NCBI RefSeq assembly: GCF_046600735.1
Contig: NZ_JBJMAW010000011.1
Span: 18,451 to 82,450, forward strand
DNA length: 64,000 bases
Direction of reading: 5' to 3'
Source of the DNA: Novilysobacter_A longmucuonensis
GTDB lineage: Bacteria > Pseudomonadota > Gammaproteobacteria > Xanthomonadales > Xanthomonadaceae
Below the pieces are notes generated by a model, which was given only the letters and a program-made list of their open reading frames with translations, ran no database searches and had not been told where the DNA came from. The position numbers were made by a program, and so were the translations under genes. This document shows, one piece after another, positions 15,761 to 25,842 of the stretch (position 1 is its first letter; every line of letters begins with the position of its first letter).

Positions 15761-18229
15761 ATGAACATCGCCGCCCCGTTTCTCGCTTTTCTGCTGGTCG
15801 GCGCGTTTGCCGCGTACCACCGGCTCCGGCTTCCGACCTGGACCGCGCTGACCGCCACCGCGCTGGTCGCCTGCTGGCTGCTGGGCGCCAGCGGGATCGC
15901 CACCGCCGCCGCCATGGTGCTGCTCGCCGCGATCGCGGTGCCACTGCTGCTGCCGCAGGTTCGCCTGCCCTACATCACCGCGCCGCTGTTGAAGTTCTAC
16001 AGCAGGATCCTGCCGCCCCTGTCGGAAACCGAACGCGTCGCGCTGGAGGCCGGCACGGTCGGCTTCGAGGGCGAGCTGTTCTCGGGCAAGCCGGACTGGC
16101 AGGTCCTGCTCGACCAACCGGCCCCGGCGCTGAGCGCCGAGGAGCAGGCGTTCCTCGATGGACCGGTCGAAGAGCTGTGCCGCATGACCAACGACTGGGA
16201 CATCACCCACGTACGCGCCGACCTGCCGCCGGAGATGTGGGAGTTCATCAAGAAAAGCCGCTTCTTCGGGCTGATCGTGCCCAAGGAATACGGCGGCCTG
16301 GGTTTCAGCGCGCTGGCCAACCACAAGGTGATCCAGAAGCTGGCCTCGATCTCCTCGGTGGTCAGCTCGACCGTCGGCGTGCCCAACTCGCTGGGGCCGG
16401 CCGAGTTGCTGATGCACTACGGCACGCGCGAGCAGAAGGATCACTACCTGCCACGCCTGGCCGACGGCCGCGAGGTGCCGTGTTTCGCCCTGACCGGGCC
16501 ATGGGCGGGCTCGGACGCGACCTCCATCCCGGATTTCGGCATCGTCTGCATGGGCCAGTGGAACGGCGCGAACGTGGTCGGGGTGAAGCTGACCTTCGAC
16601 AAGCGCTACATCACCCTGGCCCCGGTGGCGACACTGATCGGCATGGCGTTCCGGATGTACGACCCCGACGGCATCCTCGGCGACAACCGCGACATCGGCA
16701 TCAGCCTGGCACTGCTGCCGCGCGACACCCCGGGGATCGACATCGGCCGTCGCCATTTCCCGTTGAACAGTCCGTTCCAGAACGGCCCGCTGCAGGGCCG
16801 CGAGGTGTTCATCCCGTTGAGCCAGCTGATCGGCGGCGAAGCCTATGCCGGCAAGGGCTGGCAGATGCTGGTCGAGGTGCTGTCGATCGGCCGTTCGATC
16901 ACCCTGCCCTCGACCGCCAGCGGCGGCGCCAAGCTGGCCGCGGTCGTGACCGGCGCCTATGCCCGGATCCGCAAGCAGTTTGGCCTGTCCATCGGCCGTT
17001 TCGAAGGGGTCGCGGAAGCGCTCGCGCGCATCGCCGGCAACGCCTACACGATCAGCGCGCTGGCCGAGTCGACCGCCGCGGCGGTCACCCGCGGCGAGAA
17101 CCCCGCCGTGCCCTCCACGATCGCGAAGTACCACTGCACCGAGCTGGGCCGCGAGGTGGTCATCGACGCGATGGACATCCACGGCGGCAAGGGCATCATC
17201 CTGGGCCCGCGCAACTACCTTGGCCGTGCCTGGCAGGCGTGCCCGATCGGCATCACCGTGGAAGGCGCGAACATCATGACGCGCTCGCTGATGATCTTCG
17301 GCCAGGGCGCGATCCTGTGCCACCCGTGGGTGCTCAAGGAAATGAAGGCCGCGACCTTGCCGGACCCGGACCAACGCCTGCGCGAGTTCGACCGGAACCT
17401 GTTCGGCCACATCGGTTTCGCGATCTCCAATGCGTTCCGCGCGCTGTGGTTCGGTGTGACCGGCGCCAGCCTCGGCAGGGCGCCCGGCGATGCCTACACG
17501 CGGCGCTTCTACCGCAAGCTCAACCGGTACTCCGCGGCGCTGGCGCTATGCGCCGACACCTCGATGCTGCTGCTCGGTGGCAAGCTCAAGTTCAAGGAGT
17601 CGCTGTCGGGGCGCCTGGGCGACGTGCTCAGCCAGCTCTACATCGCCAGCGCCCTGCTCAAGCGTTACGAGGACCAGGGGCGCCCGGAATCGGACCGTCC
17701 GCTGCTCGCATGGGCATTCCACAATGCGGTGCACAAGATCGAGATTGCATTCTCCGGGGCGCTGCGCAATTTCCCGATCCGCCCGGTGGGCTGGCTGCTT
17801 TGGGCGCTGATCTTCCCCTGGGGACGCCGCGCGCAGGCGCCGAGCGACCGGCTGGGCCATCGGGCGGCGGCCTTGCTGATGTCGCCGAACGAAGCGCGCA
17901 GCCGCCTCGCCGCCGGCGTATTCACCACGCCCGGCGACAACAACCCGGCCGGCCGCATCGACAGCTACCTGCCGAGGGTCGTGCTGGCCGAGCCGGTGGA
18001 ACGCAAGTTCCTGAAGGCACTCAAGGGCGCCGACATCGAAGCGATGGGTTTTTCCGCGCAACTGGACGAGGGCGTGCGGCGGGGCTGGATCAGCGTCGAG
18101 GAGCGCCGGCAGCTGGAGGAACTGCGCGAGATGACCGTCGATGCGATCAGCGTCGACGACTTCGATGCCGCGGACCTGCGCTCGGCCGGCTACCGCCGCG
18201 GCCAGCACGAGGATCGAGCCGCGGCGTAA
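15761..18229 (+). CDS. fadE: Acyl-CoA dehydrogenase FadE
   Basis: 822 residues from the ATG at 15761 (M-N-I-A-A-P-F-L-A-F-L); 42 nt of in-frame upstream sequence has no family similarity. As in E. coli FadE (814), hydrophobic N-terminal segments (A-L-T-A-T-A-L-V-A-C-W-L-L and A-A-M-V-L-L-A-A-I-A-V) precede the dehydrogenase core. The core has E-Y-G-G-L-G-F-S-A, A-L-T-G-P-W-A-G-S-D-A-T and A-M-D-I-H-G-G-K-G-I. A C-terminal extension of about 250 residues is typical of this large form. It catalyses the first FAD-dependent oxidation step of fatty-acid beta-oxidation. The divergent TetR is the likely regulator. Confidence 0.93.
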   Translation: MNIAAPFLAFLLVGAFAAYHRLRLPTWTALTATALVACWLLGASGIATAAAMVLLAAIAVPLLLPQVRLPYITAPLLKFYSRILPPLSETERVALEAGTVGFEGELFSGKPDWQVLLDQPAPALSAEEQAFLDGPVEELCRMTNDWDITHVRADLPPEMWEFIKKSRFFGLIVPKEYGGLGFSALANHKVIQKLASISSVVSSTVGVPNSLGPAELLMHYGTREQKDHYLPRLADGREVPCFALTGPWAGSDATSIPDFGIVCMGQWNGANVVGVKLTFDKRYITLAPVATLIGMAFRMYDPDGILGDNRDIGISLALLPRDTPGIDIGRRHFPLNSPFQNGPLQGREVFIPLSQLIGGEAYAGKGWQMLVEVLSIGRSITLPSTASGGAKLAAVVTGAYARIRKQFGLSIGRFEGVAEALARIAGNAYTISALAESTAAAVTRGENPAVPSTIAKYHCTELGREVVIDAMDIHGGKGIILGPRNYLGRAWQACPIGITVEGANIMTRSLMIFGQGAILCHPWVLKEMKAATLPDPDQRLREFDRNLFGHIGFAISNAFRALWFGVTGASLGRAPGDAYTRRFYRKLNRYSAALALCADTSMLLLGGKLKFKESLSGRLGDVLSQLYIASALLKRYEDQGRPESDRPLLAWAFHNAVHKIEIAFSGALRNFPIRPVGWLLWALIFPWGRRAQAPSDRLGHRAAALLMSPNEARSRLAAGVFTTPGDNNPAGRIDSYLPRVVLAEPVERKFLKALKGADIEAMGFSAQLDEGVRRGWISVEERRQLEELREMTVDAISVDDFDAADLRSAGYRRGQHEDRAAA

Positions 18230-18285
18230 CGCCGTCGCACCACCTGACAGTCCAATCGAAGCGGCCGACCATCCGGCGGCCATTC

Positions 18286-18308
18286 CGTAGAGCCGAGCTT
18301 GCTCGGCC
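18286..18308. repeat. GTAGAGCCGAGCTTGCTCGGC element
   Basis: A single palindromic copy between the convergent fadE and MFS genes. It is of the same type as the arms of the 24.2-24.8 kb array and of 37222-37287. Confidence 0.7.
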
Positions 18309-18397
18309 GCGGCATCTCCCGGAGCCGCGCCCTGCCCCAACAGCCGACAAAGCCGGTCCTGCGCAACAGCGCTATCCGGAGCACGCCACTGCCTCGA

Positions 18398-19804
18398 CTA
18401 CCTGCCCGTTGCGTGCCCGACCTGGCCGGCGCTGCGATCTTCGGGCGCGGGTTCTTCCGGCGTGGACTCTTGCGGCCCGCCCTCCTCCGGCAAGTCACGC
18501 TGGGCGCGTATCACCCGCCACGCACTGAACGTCATGGCCAGGGCAATCCCGATGCCGCCGGCAAACACCACCGTTGAGCCCAGGAGCGCCAGCGCCTTGT
18601 GCAGCCAGACGAAACTCAGGTCGCCGCCGCGATACACCACCGTGTCGATGACGGCCTTGGCCTTGTAGCGCGACTCGCGGTCGACCCGGGTGTAGATCGT
18701 CTCGCGCGCCGGCTTGGACAGGGAGAACTCGCCCGCGCGCGTGGCCACCTGCACCATCGCCACGAACATCGGCAGCGGCGAGGCGGCCAGCACGCAGTAG
18801 CCGAACACGATCGCCGCGGCTGGAATCAGCAGCGCCGGCGCCAGGCCATGGCGCTGCAGCAGCCAGCGCGTGACGAACAACTGGACGACCAGGGTCAGGC
18901 CGTTCACCGCCCAGTCGATCATCGCGTAATAGCGGGTGGCCGCTTCCGCGTCCGGATAGAACTCGCGCACGATCGCGGCCTGCTCGTTGTACAGCAGCGT
19001 GCCGACGCCGACACCGAAGAACATGAAGGCCGCCAGCGCTCGCAATACCGGCCGCTGCCAGACCAGCTTCAGGCCGGCGATGATCGAGCCGCCCATGGCG
19101 CGCTCGCCGCTGCTGTCGTGGTGCAGTCGTTCGCGTCGCAGCGCCCACGGCCGCAGGCGCAGGATGCACAGCAGGCATACCAGCAGCAGCCCGCCCGACA
19201 CCAGCAGCAGGTTGGCAATGCCGATCGGCTCGACCAGCACGCCGGTGATCGCCGGGCCGACCAGTGCACCGATCGTGCCGCCGGCGCCAATGTAGCCATA
19301 GACCCGCTTGGCGTGCGCATCGTCGAACACGTCGGCCATGAAGCTCCAGAACACGCTGACCGCGAACAGGTTGAACACCATGATCCAGATGAAGAACGCC
19401 GCACCGCGTCCGGCGACTTCGCGGTCGAACAGCCAATAAAAGCCGACCAGACACCCGACGAACACCAGGTACACCACCGGCAGGAACACCCGCCGCGGGA
19501 ACCGCGACACCAGCGCGCCGTAGACCGGCTGCAACACCAGCATCGCGATGAACACCGCGCTGAACAACAACTGCAGGGTGAAATCACCCAGCGCGACCCC
19601 GCGCGCCTGGGCCCAGCCCAATAAGGCCTGCGGGAACACCGCGGTGACCTCGGCCGAGGCCGCCATCGCGTCGCGCACCGGACGCAGCACGTAGTAGCTG
19701 CACAGCAAGCTGAAGAAATACAGCAGCGCCCACCACAGCGGCGGGCTGTCGATCAGTGCGCTGCGGAAACGGCCGAGGCGGGAGACGGGGACTTCGCTGT
19801 TCAC
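18398..19804 (-). CDS. MFS transporter related to nucleotide exchangers (COG3202-like)
   Basis: 468 residues with about 12 hydrophobic helices. The N-terminal L-C-S-Y-Y-V-L-R-P-V-R-D-A-M-A is a signature of the TlcC/NTT-like MFS branch. A conserved-looking K-P-A-R-E-T-I-Y-T...R-Y-K-A-K-A-V-I-D-T-V-V-Y-R-G-G-D motif lies in the second half. The C-terminus is acidic and Pro/Glu-rich. It is an inner-membrane transporter of unknown substrate; free-living members are not proven nucleotide carriers. It stands alone between convergent fadE and the M48 gene. Confidence 0.75.
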   Translation of the reverse strand: MNSEVPVSRLGRFRSALIDSPPLWWALLYFFSLLCSYYVLRPVRDAMAASAEVTAVFPQALLGWAQARGVALGDFTLQLLFSAVFIAMLVLQPVYGALVSRFPRRVFLPVVYLVFVGCLVGFYWLFDREVAGRGAAFFIWIMVFNLFAVSVFWSFMADVFDDAHAKRVYGYIGAGGTIGALVGPAITGVLVEPIGIANLLLVSGGLLLVCLLCILRLRPWALRRERLHHDSSGERAMGGSIIAGLKLVWQRPVLRALAAFMFFGVGVGTLLYNEQAAIVREFYPDAEAATRYYAMIDWAVNGLTLVVQLFVTRWLLQRHGLAPALLIPAAAIVFGYCVLAASPLPMFVAMVQVATRAGEFSLSKPARETIYTRVDRESRYKAKAVIDTVVYRGGDLSFVWLHKALALLGSTVVFAGGIGIALAMTFSAWRVIRAQRDLPEEGGPQESTPEEPAPEDRSAGQVGHATGR

Positions 19805-19903
19805 GGGCGGCGCGCGCGGGCGGCCTCAGGCAGGGTGCGCGCACCGTAGCCGATGGGCCTGCGTGGCGCCAGCGCGGCGAACGCCGCTATGCGGCGCGGC
19901 CGT

Positions 19904-19985
19904 GTAGGAACGCCCCATGGGCCCGATGGGCGCCGGTCCACCGCGCCTGTCCGATTCTGGTTCGCGCCCATGGGGCGCTCCTACA
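19904..19985. repeat. GTAGGA(A/G)CGCCCCATGGGC inverted pair
   Basis: TGTAGGAACGCCCCATGGGC faces CGCCCATGGGGCGCTCCTACA. It is the 'CCATGG' subtype of the GTAGGAGC repeats and sits between the MFS and M48 genes. Confidence 0.8.
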
Positions 19986-19997
19986 AATCGCGCTTGC

Positions 19998-21881
19998 CTA
20001 CAACACCGGCGGCAAGGGGCAGTGCAGTACGCCGCAGATGGTGCGCAGCAATTCGGCTTCGGCCACGTTGACCTTGCCGTCGTGGCTGATCGACACGGTG
20101 ATCGCCTCGACCAGCAACTGCTTGGCCAGCGGATCGAGCGCGTCCAATGGCACCCACACGTCGTCCAGCGCCTGCGCACCGCCCGTCGGCGGCGCGTAGG
20201 CGATGTGGTCGTTCGGCAGCACGCGCTGCAGGCCGGCCAAATAAGCATGCTGCGCGGCGGCCGGTTCGGCGTGACCGGCCTGCGCGACCACCGCGAGCAG
20301 GGTCGCGATCTCGGCCTTGAGCCGATGCGGCTTGCTCCGGCCAAAGCCGGCGTAGCGCCCCGGGTCCAGCGATTCGCGCACCTGTACGGTCAGCAGGCGG
20401 CTCAGGCAGTACTCGAACAGCGATACCTTGCCGTCGGCGTAGACCATCGCGTTGGCCGCGTCCAGGAACAGTTCCAGTTCCGGCCGCGGGCGCAGCCGCA
20501 GCACCGGGAATGCGATCGATGCCAGCGGCAGGCGCAGCACCGGGTGCAGGTCGGCCAGGTGCTGCTGGCGCAGGTGCCGTGCCTGTTCGGCGGCCACCTT
20601 GCCCAGCCGCGCCGCGATTTCGAACACCTGCTTGTCGGCGATCTCGTCGCGCCCGTCCATCAGCAGCCCCAGCAACAGCGGCATCACCGTGTCGCGGCGG
20701 GCCGCCAGCCGGTGCAGCTCCTCGCCGAGGTGGCCGGCAATATCGTCCGCGCGGCGATAGTCGTCGGCGCTCGGATGGGCGACCTGGGACACCACCATCG
20801 GCGCGGTCACCGCATGCTCGCTGGTGCCGGGCGACAACGCCGAGACCGGATGCGGGGCCAGTCCCAGCTGGACGTCCTCCTCGAGCCCGTTCGGCGGTGC
20901 GCTCTGCCACTGGCGCGACAGCCCCTCCAGCTGCTCGGCGCGGAAGTTCGGCTCCAGCGCCTGGATGCGTTCGATCAGCTTCGGGTGGGTCGCGAACAAT
21001 CCGCTGAAGCCCACGCCGTCACCGAACAACATATGGCTGACCTCCTCGGCATCGCCGCGCTGGGTGAGCGTGGAGCCCTCATGCAGTCCACCGATCTTCT
21101 TCAACGCGCCGGCCAGGCCGGCGGTCTGGCGGGTGAACTGCACCGCCGAGGCGTCGGCCAGGCGCTCGCGCGTGCGGCTGACCCCGGCCTTGATCATCCG
21201 CCCGAAGAACAGCCCGATGTAGCCGATCAGCATCGCCACCAGCGCGGCCATCAGCACCGCGGCGGTGCCGCGATTGTTACGCCCGCCGAGGCGGCCGTAG
21301 ATCAGCACCTTGCGGCCGATCAGGGCCAGCATCATGATCCCGAACAGCACCCCGATCAGCCGGATGTTGAGGCGCATGTCGCCATTGAGGATGTGGCTGA
21401 ACTCGTGTGCGATGACGCCCTGGAGCTCGTCCCGGTTGAGCCGCTCGAGCGCGCCTCGGGTCACCGCGACCACCGCGTCGGCCGGCGAATAGCCGGCCGC
21501 GAACGCGTTGATCGCCGCCTCGTGCTCGAGCACGTAGACCTTGGGCACCGGCACCCCGGCGGCGATCGCGATCTCCTCGACCACGTTGCGCAGCCGGCGC
21601 AGGTTCAGGTCCGCGGTGTCCTCGGGCACCGGCACGCCGCCCATCTGCAGCGCCACCGGCTCACCGCCGCCGCGCAGGCTGGCGATGCGGAACAGCGAGC
21701 CCAGACCGACCACCGCCAGCGTCGCCAAGCTCGCGAACGCCGCGGTCCCCGGGCTGTAGCCGATCGCGAACACCACCACGACGTTCACCCCCAGCACCAT
21801 GCCGAGCACCGCCACGCCGAACAGGAGCATCAGCCGGGTGGAGACCCGGCGCGCCTGCGCCTGGTGTTCGAAGAAGTTCAT
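19998..21881 (-). CDS. M48 family metallopeptidase, HtpX-like, with long C-terminal extension
   Basis: 627 residues, about twice the length of HtpX. Two N-terminal helices lie near 15-40 and 45-65, followed by the M48 domain with the zinc motif H-E-F-S-H (159-163) and a second-ligand region R-L-A-D-A-S-A-V-Q-F-T-R. Further membrane helices follow at about 180-230. From residue ~300 on, the cytosolic-type helical part ends in a TerB-like D-G-K-V-N-V-A-E-A-E-L-L-R-T-I segment, preceded by a similar D-G-K-V-S-L-F-E-Y. It is a membrane protease of quality-control type. It lies 28 nt downstream of lemA and is surely in its operon; LemA-M48 pairing is common. Confidence 0.88.
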   Translation of the reverse strand: MNFFEHQAQARRVSTRLMLLFGVAVLGMVLGVNVVVVFAIGYSPGTAAFASLATLAVVGLGSLFRIASLRGGGEPVALQMGGVPVPEDTADLNLRRLRNVVEEIAIAAGVPVPKVYVLEHEAAINAFAAGYSPADAVVAVTRGALERLNRDELQGVIAHEFSHILNGDMRLNIRLIGVLFGIMMLALIGRKVLIYGRLGGRNNRGTAAVLMAALVAMLIGYIGLFFGRMIKAGVSRTRERLADASAVQFTRQTAGLAGALKKIGGLHEGSTLTQRGDAEEVSHMLFGDGVGFSGLFATHPKLIERIQALEPNFRAEQLEGLSRQWQSAPPNGLEEDVQLGLAPHPVSALSPGTSEHAVTAPMVVSQVAHPSADDYRRADDIAGHLGEELHRLAARRDTVMPLLLGLLMDGRDEIADKQVFEIAARLGKVAAEQARHLRQQHLADLHPVLRLPLASIAFPVLRLRPRPELELFLDAANAMVYADGKVSLFEYCLSRLLTVQVRESLDPGRYAGFGRSKPHRLKAEIATLLAVVAQAGHAEPAAAQHAYLAGLQRVLPNDHIAYAPPTGGAQALDDVWVPLDALDPLAKQLLVEAITVSISHDGKVNVAEAELLRTICGVLHCPLPPVL

Positions 21882-21909
21882 GCCGCCACCGGCTCGCGTC
21901 CGCCGGCGG

Positions 21910-22503
21910 TCAGAACTGCACCTTCGGGGCCTCGCGCACCTCGGCGCGGTCCTCCGGAATGTCCAGCAGCGCGGCCGGCGCGAAGTTGAAGTTGTTCGCC
22001 ACCAGGCTGGAGGGGAACACCTCGCGCTTGTTGTTGAAGGCCATCACCGAGTCGTTGTAGGCCTGCCGCGAGAACGCGACCTTGTTCTCGGTGCTGGTCA
22101 GCTCCTCGGTGAGCTGCATCATGTTCTGGTTGGCCTTGAGGTCCGGATAGGCCTCCACCACCACCATCAGCCGGCTCAAGGCCCCGTTGAGCGCGCCCTG
22201 GGTCTGCGCCAGCTCGGCCATCGCCGCCGGATCGCCCGGGCTGGCCTTGGCGGCCGAGAGCCCCGATTGCGCCGCGTTGCGCGCGTTGACCACTGCTTCC
22301 AGCGTTTCGCGTTCATGAGAAAGGTAGGCCTTCGCAGTCTCGACCAGGTTCGGGATCAGGTCGAAGCGGCGCTGCAACTGCACGTCAATCTGAGCGAAAG
22401 CGTTCTTGTACGCGTTCCGTGCGGTGACCAGGCCGTTGTAGATCCCGACCAGCCAGAAACCCAGGAGTGCGACGATCACCAGCAAAATGATGAAGCTGAA
22501 CAT
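21910..22503 (-). CDS. lemA: LemA family protein
   Basis: 197 residues. One N-terminal membrane helix (F-S-F-I-I-L-L-V-I-V-A-L-L-G-F-W-L-V-G) is followed by the LemA coiled-coil region. Its signature is Y-N-G-L-V-T-A-R-N-A-Y-K-N-A-F-A-Q-I-D-V-Q-L-Q-R-R and D-L-I-P-N-L-V-E-T. GGGGAG lies just upstream of the ATG. LemA proteins are inner-membrane proteins of unclear function with a periplasmic/extracytoplasmic helical domain. It is first in the operon with the M48 peptidase and divergent from the serine hydrolase gene; only 73 nt separate the two starts. Confidence 0.93.
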   Translation of the reverse strand: MFSFIILLVIVALLGFWLVGIYNGLVTARNAYKNAFAQIDVQLQRRFDLIPNLVETAKAYLSHERETLEAVVNARNAAQSGLSAAKASPGDPAAMAELAQTQGALNGALSRLMVVVEAYPDLKANQNMMQLTEELTSTENKVAFSRQAYNDSVMAFNNKREVFPSSLVANNFNFAPAALLDIPEDRAEVREAPKVQF

Positions 22504-22527
22504 GTTTGCTCCCCAAACCCTTCAAGG

Positions 22528-22550
22528 TCGACGTTATGATCGAACGTCGA
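22528..22550. promoter_or_regulatory. Inverted repeat in the lemA/serine hydrolase divergent promoter region
   Basis: A perfect 8-bp inverted repeat, TCGACGTT-N7-AACGTCGA, centred in the 73-nt intergenic space. It could be a shared operator, but no cognate regulator is adjacent. Confidence 0.4.
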
Positions 22551-22576
22551 TCTAGCATACGCAGGCGCTGCAATTG

Positions 22577-24076
<1,500 letters not shown>

Positions 24077-24099
24077 CCGCGCCATCTCCACCTGATGCG

Positions 24100-24796
24100 G
24101 CAGCCGAGCAAGCTCCGCTCTACGCTCGCGGTAGTTCGATGTAGGAGCGGGCCATGCCCGCGATCGGGACAACGCGGCGGCGGGCTTCGCGCCCATGGGG
24201 CGCTCCTACGGGGGGCTGCGCATCATCCGGCTGCGCATCATCGGTAGAGCCGAGCTTGCTCGNNNNNNNNNNNNNNNNNNNNNNNNNNNNNNNNNNNNNN
24301 NNNNNNNNNNNNNNNNNNNNNNNNNNNNNNNNNNNNNNNNNNNNNNNNNNNNNNNNNNNNCGGCTGCGGGCGCTCACGTGATGCGGGGCGGGCAGCGGAG
24401 CAAGCTCCGCTCTACGCTCGCCGCAGGGCGATGTAGGAGCGGGCCATGCCCGCGATCGGGACAACGCGGCGGCGGGCTTCGCGCCCATGGGGCGCTCCTA
24501 CGGGGTGCGTCGCCCATCCCGCTACGCATCATCGGTAGAGCCGAGCTTGCTCGGCTGCGGGCGCTCACGTGATGCGGGGCGGGCAGCGGAGCAAGCTCCG
24601 CTCTACGCTCGCCGCAGGGCGATGTAGGAGCGGGCCATGCCCGCGATCGGGGCAACGCGGCGGCGGGCTTCGCGCCCATGGGGCGCTCCTACGGGGTGCG
24701 TCGCCCATCCCGCTACGCATCATCGGTAGAGCCGAGCTTGCTCGGCTGCCGACTCTCACGTATCGCGGAAAGGGCAGCGGAGCAGCCCCGCTCTGC
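24100..24796. repeat. Composite 191-bp repeat array (REP/BIME-like)
   Basis: Each unit joins two hairpins: one with arms GAGCCGAGCTTGCTCGG/GCGGAGCAAGCTCCGCTCTAC, the other with arms GTAGGAGCGGGCCATGCCCGC/GCGCCCATGGGGCGCTCCTAC. The units starting at 24361 and 24552 are 191 bp long and differ by a single base. A diverged unit lies before the gap (24100-24262) and a partial, degraded unit closes the array (24743-24796). No gene is seen in this 795-nt spacer. Confidence 0.9.
24263..24360. other. Assembly gap (98 N)
   Basis: A run of 98 N breaks the repeat array. The left flank ends GAGCTTGCTCG and the right flank starts CGGCTGCGGG. Removing the N and merging the shared CG restores the repeat phase exactly, so the gap may hide any whole number of units, including none. 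Confidence 0.99.
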
Positions 24797-24799
24797 CGA

Positions 24800-24841
24800 T
24801 AAAAAAACTCTCCCCCCGCCTGGGCTGCGGGGAGAGAGTCG
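24800..24841 (-). terminator. Terminator of the AlgP-like gene
   Basis: Read on the minus strand, the stem CTCTCCCC...GGGGGGAGAG is followed by TTTTTTT. It lies about 30 nt after the stop codon at 24872. Confidence 0.85.
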
Positions 24842-24871
24842 GATTACAGCGACTACGGTATCGGGAACCGC

Positions 24872-25429
24872 TTAGATCATCGGTGCCGGGGTGGCCGGCA
24901 TCGTGGTCGGAGCGGTCTTCTTGGGCGAGCGCTTGCTTGCCTTGCGAGCCGCCGGCTTCTTCGCAGCCGTCTTCTTGGCAGCCGGCTTTTTGGCGGCCGA
25001 CTTCTTCGCTGCCGGCTTCTTGGCGGCCGACTTCTTGGCTGGCTTGGCGGCCTTCTTGGCAGCCGACTTGCGGGCTACTTTCTTCGTGGCCTTCTTCGCG
25101 CCGGTCTTCTTGGCGGTTTTCTTGGCGGTTTTCTTGGCGGCTTTCTTGGCGGTCTTCTTGGCGCCGGTCTTCTTGGCCGGACGCTTGGCTACCTTCTTCG
25201 TGCCTTTCTTGGCTGCCGACTTCTTGGCGACCTTCTTGGTCGCTTTCTTGGTGGTCTTCTTCGCTGCCGGCTTGCGGGCTACCTTCTTGGCAGCCTTCTT
25301 CGCGGTCTTGCGGGCAGGTGCCTTCTTGGCGACCTTTTTGCCCGTGCTCTTCTTGGCGGCCGACTTCTTGGCGACCTTCTTGGTCGCCTTCTTGGCGGCG
25401 GACTTCTTAGCAGCTTTCTTCGTGGCCAT
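24872..25429 (-). CDS. Ala/Lys-repeat histone H1-like protein (AlgP-like)
   Basis: 185 residues from the ATG at 25429, which has GAGGAG upstream; the open frame continues 26 codons further but lacks the repeat. Nearly all of the chain is K-K-A-A-K-K, K-K-T-A-K-K and K-K-V-A-K-K type repeats ending in R-S-P-K-K-T-A-P-T. Such proteins resemble eukaryotic H1 tails and Pseudomonas AlgP/AlgR3, which bind DNA nonspecifically. The role here (nucleoid binding or regulation) is inferred. Repeat number is prone to change by recombination, and the DNA repeats make assembly errors possible. The upstream region holds a terminator and promoter (25617-25871). Confidence 0.85.
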   Translation of the reverse strand: MATKKAAKKSAAKKATKKVAKKSAAKKSTGKKVAKKAPARKTAKKAAKKVARKPAAKKTTKKATKKVAKKSAAKKGTKKVAKRPAKKTGAKKTAKKAAKKTAKKTAKKTGAKKATKKVARKSAAKKAAKPAKKSAAKKPAAKKSAAKKPAAKKTAAKKPAARKASKRSPKKTAPTTMPATPAPMI

Positions 25430-25616
25430 GAGATGGCTCCTCGTCAGTGGTCTATCGGGGTGTACAGCCCAGTTGCTAACCAGGGCTGCGGGCTCGCCCG
25501 CAGCCAACCGCCGGCGCGCAAACCGCGCCGAAACGGATCCTTCGAACCCCGCGCCGATATCGATCGGGCTGGGGCTGCATGCAGCGACAGTCGCGCGTCG
25601 GCACCTTCATGGTCCC

Positions 25617-25655
25617 GACAAACAAAAACCCGACCCGCCAGCGGCGGATCGGGTT
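25617..25655 (-). terminator. Strong terminator inside the gcvPA-algP spacer
   Basis: On the minus strand, AACCCGATCCGCC pairs with GGCGGGTCGGGTT (13 positions, one mismatch, 3-nt loop), followed by TTTGTTTGT. Confidence 0.85.
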
Positions 25656-25836
25656 GCATGCGACTTGTCTGCAATTGTGCGATGCATGGTTTTATCGAGC
25701 ACGATTTCACGAAGCGCATTTCCGCAGGGGACAGGATGCCGGCGTCCACCGTTTTGCATGTCCGGGCGGAGGTCGGTTGTGTGCTTCGCATTGTCGCGTC
25801 GTTTTTGCTCACTCGCTTCCGCAGTAAACCTCTGCT
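25617..25836 (-). ncRNA. Candidate small RNA or attenuated leader
   Basis: A promoter (25843-25871) and a strong terminator (25617-25655) on the same strand delimit about 220 nt with no convincing ORF. A 122-codon GTG-start frame from 25812 runs through the terminator stem, so it is unlikely to be the product. It lies in an 893-nt spacer between gcvPA and the AlgP-like gene, ending ~190 nt upstream of the latter. It could be a free small RNA or an attenuated leader of that gene. I could not match it to 6S, tmRNA or another known class. Confidence 0.45.
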
Positions 25837-25842
25837 GGGCGA

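Noticed and set aside
15628..18528. 966-codon plus-strand frame over fadE
   Set aside because: Shifted shadow of fadE rich in Arg/Pro/Gly, with no motif.
24263..24360. Possible gene hidden by the N run
   Set aside because: The repeat phase is conserved across the gap, so the missing sequence is most likely more repeat units.
24100..24796. CRISPR array
   Set aside because: The repeats are ~191 bp, near identical over their whole length, with no short repeat/unique spacer pattern and no cas gene.
25444..25812. 122-codon GTG-start minus-strand frame in the gcvPA-algP spacer
   Set aside because: A strong terminator stem lies within it and no family similarity is seen. Kept as a possible RNA instead.
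25617..25836. 6S RNA identity for the candidate small RNA
   Set aside because: I could not see the long closing stem with a central bubble, nor the usual zapA/5-formyl-THF cyclo-ligase neighbours.
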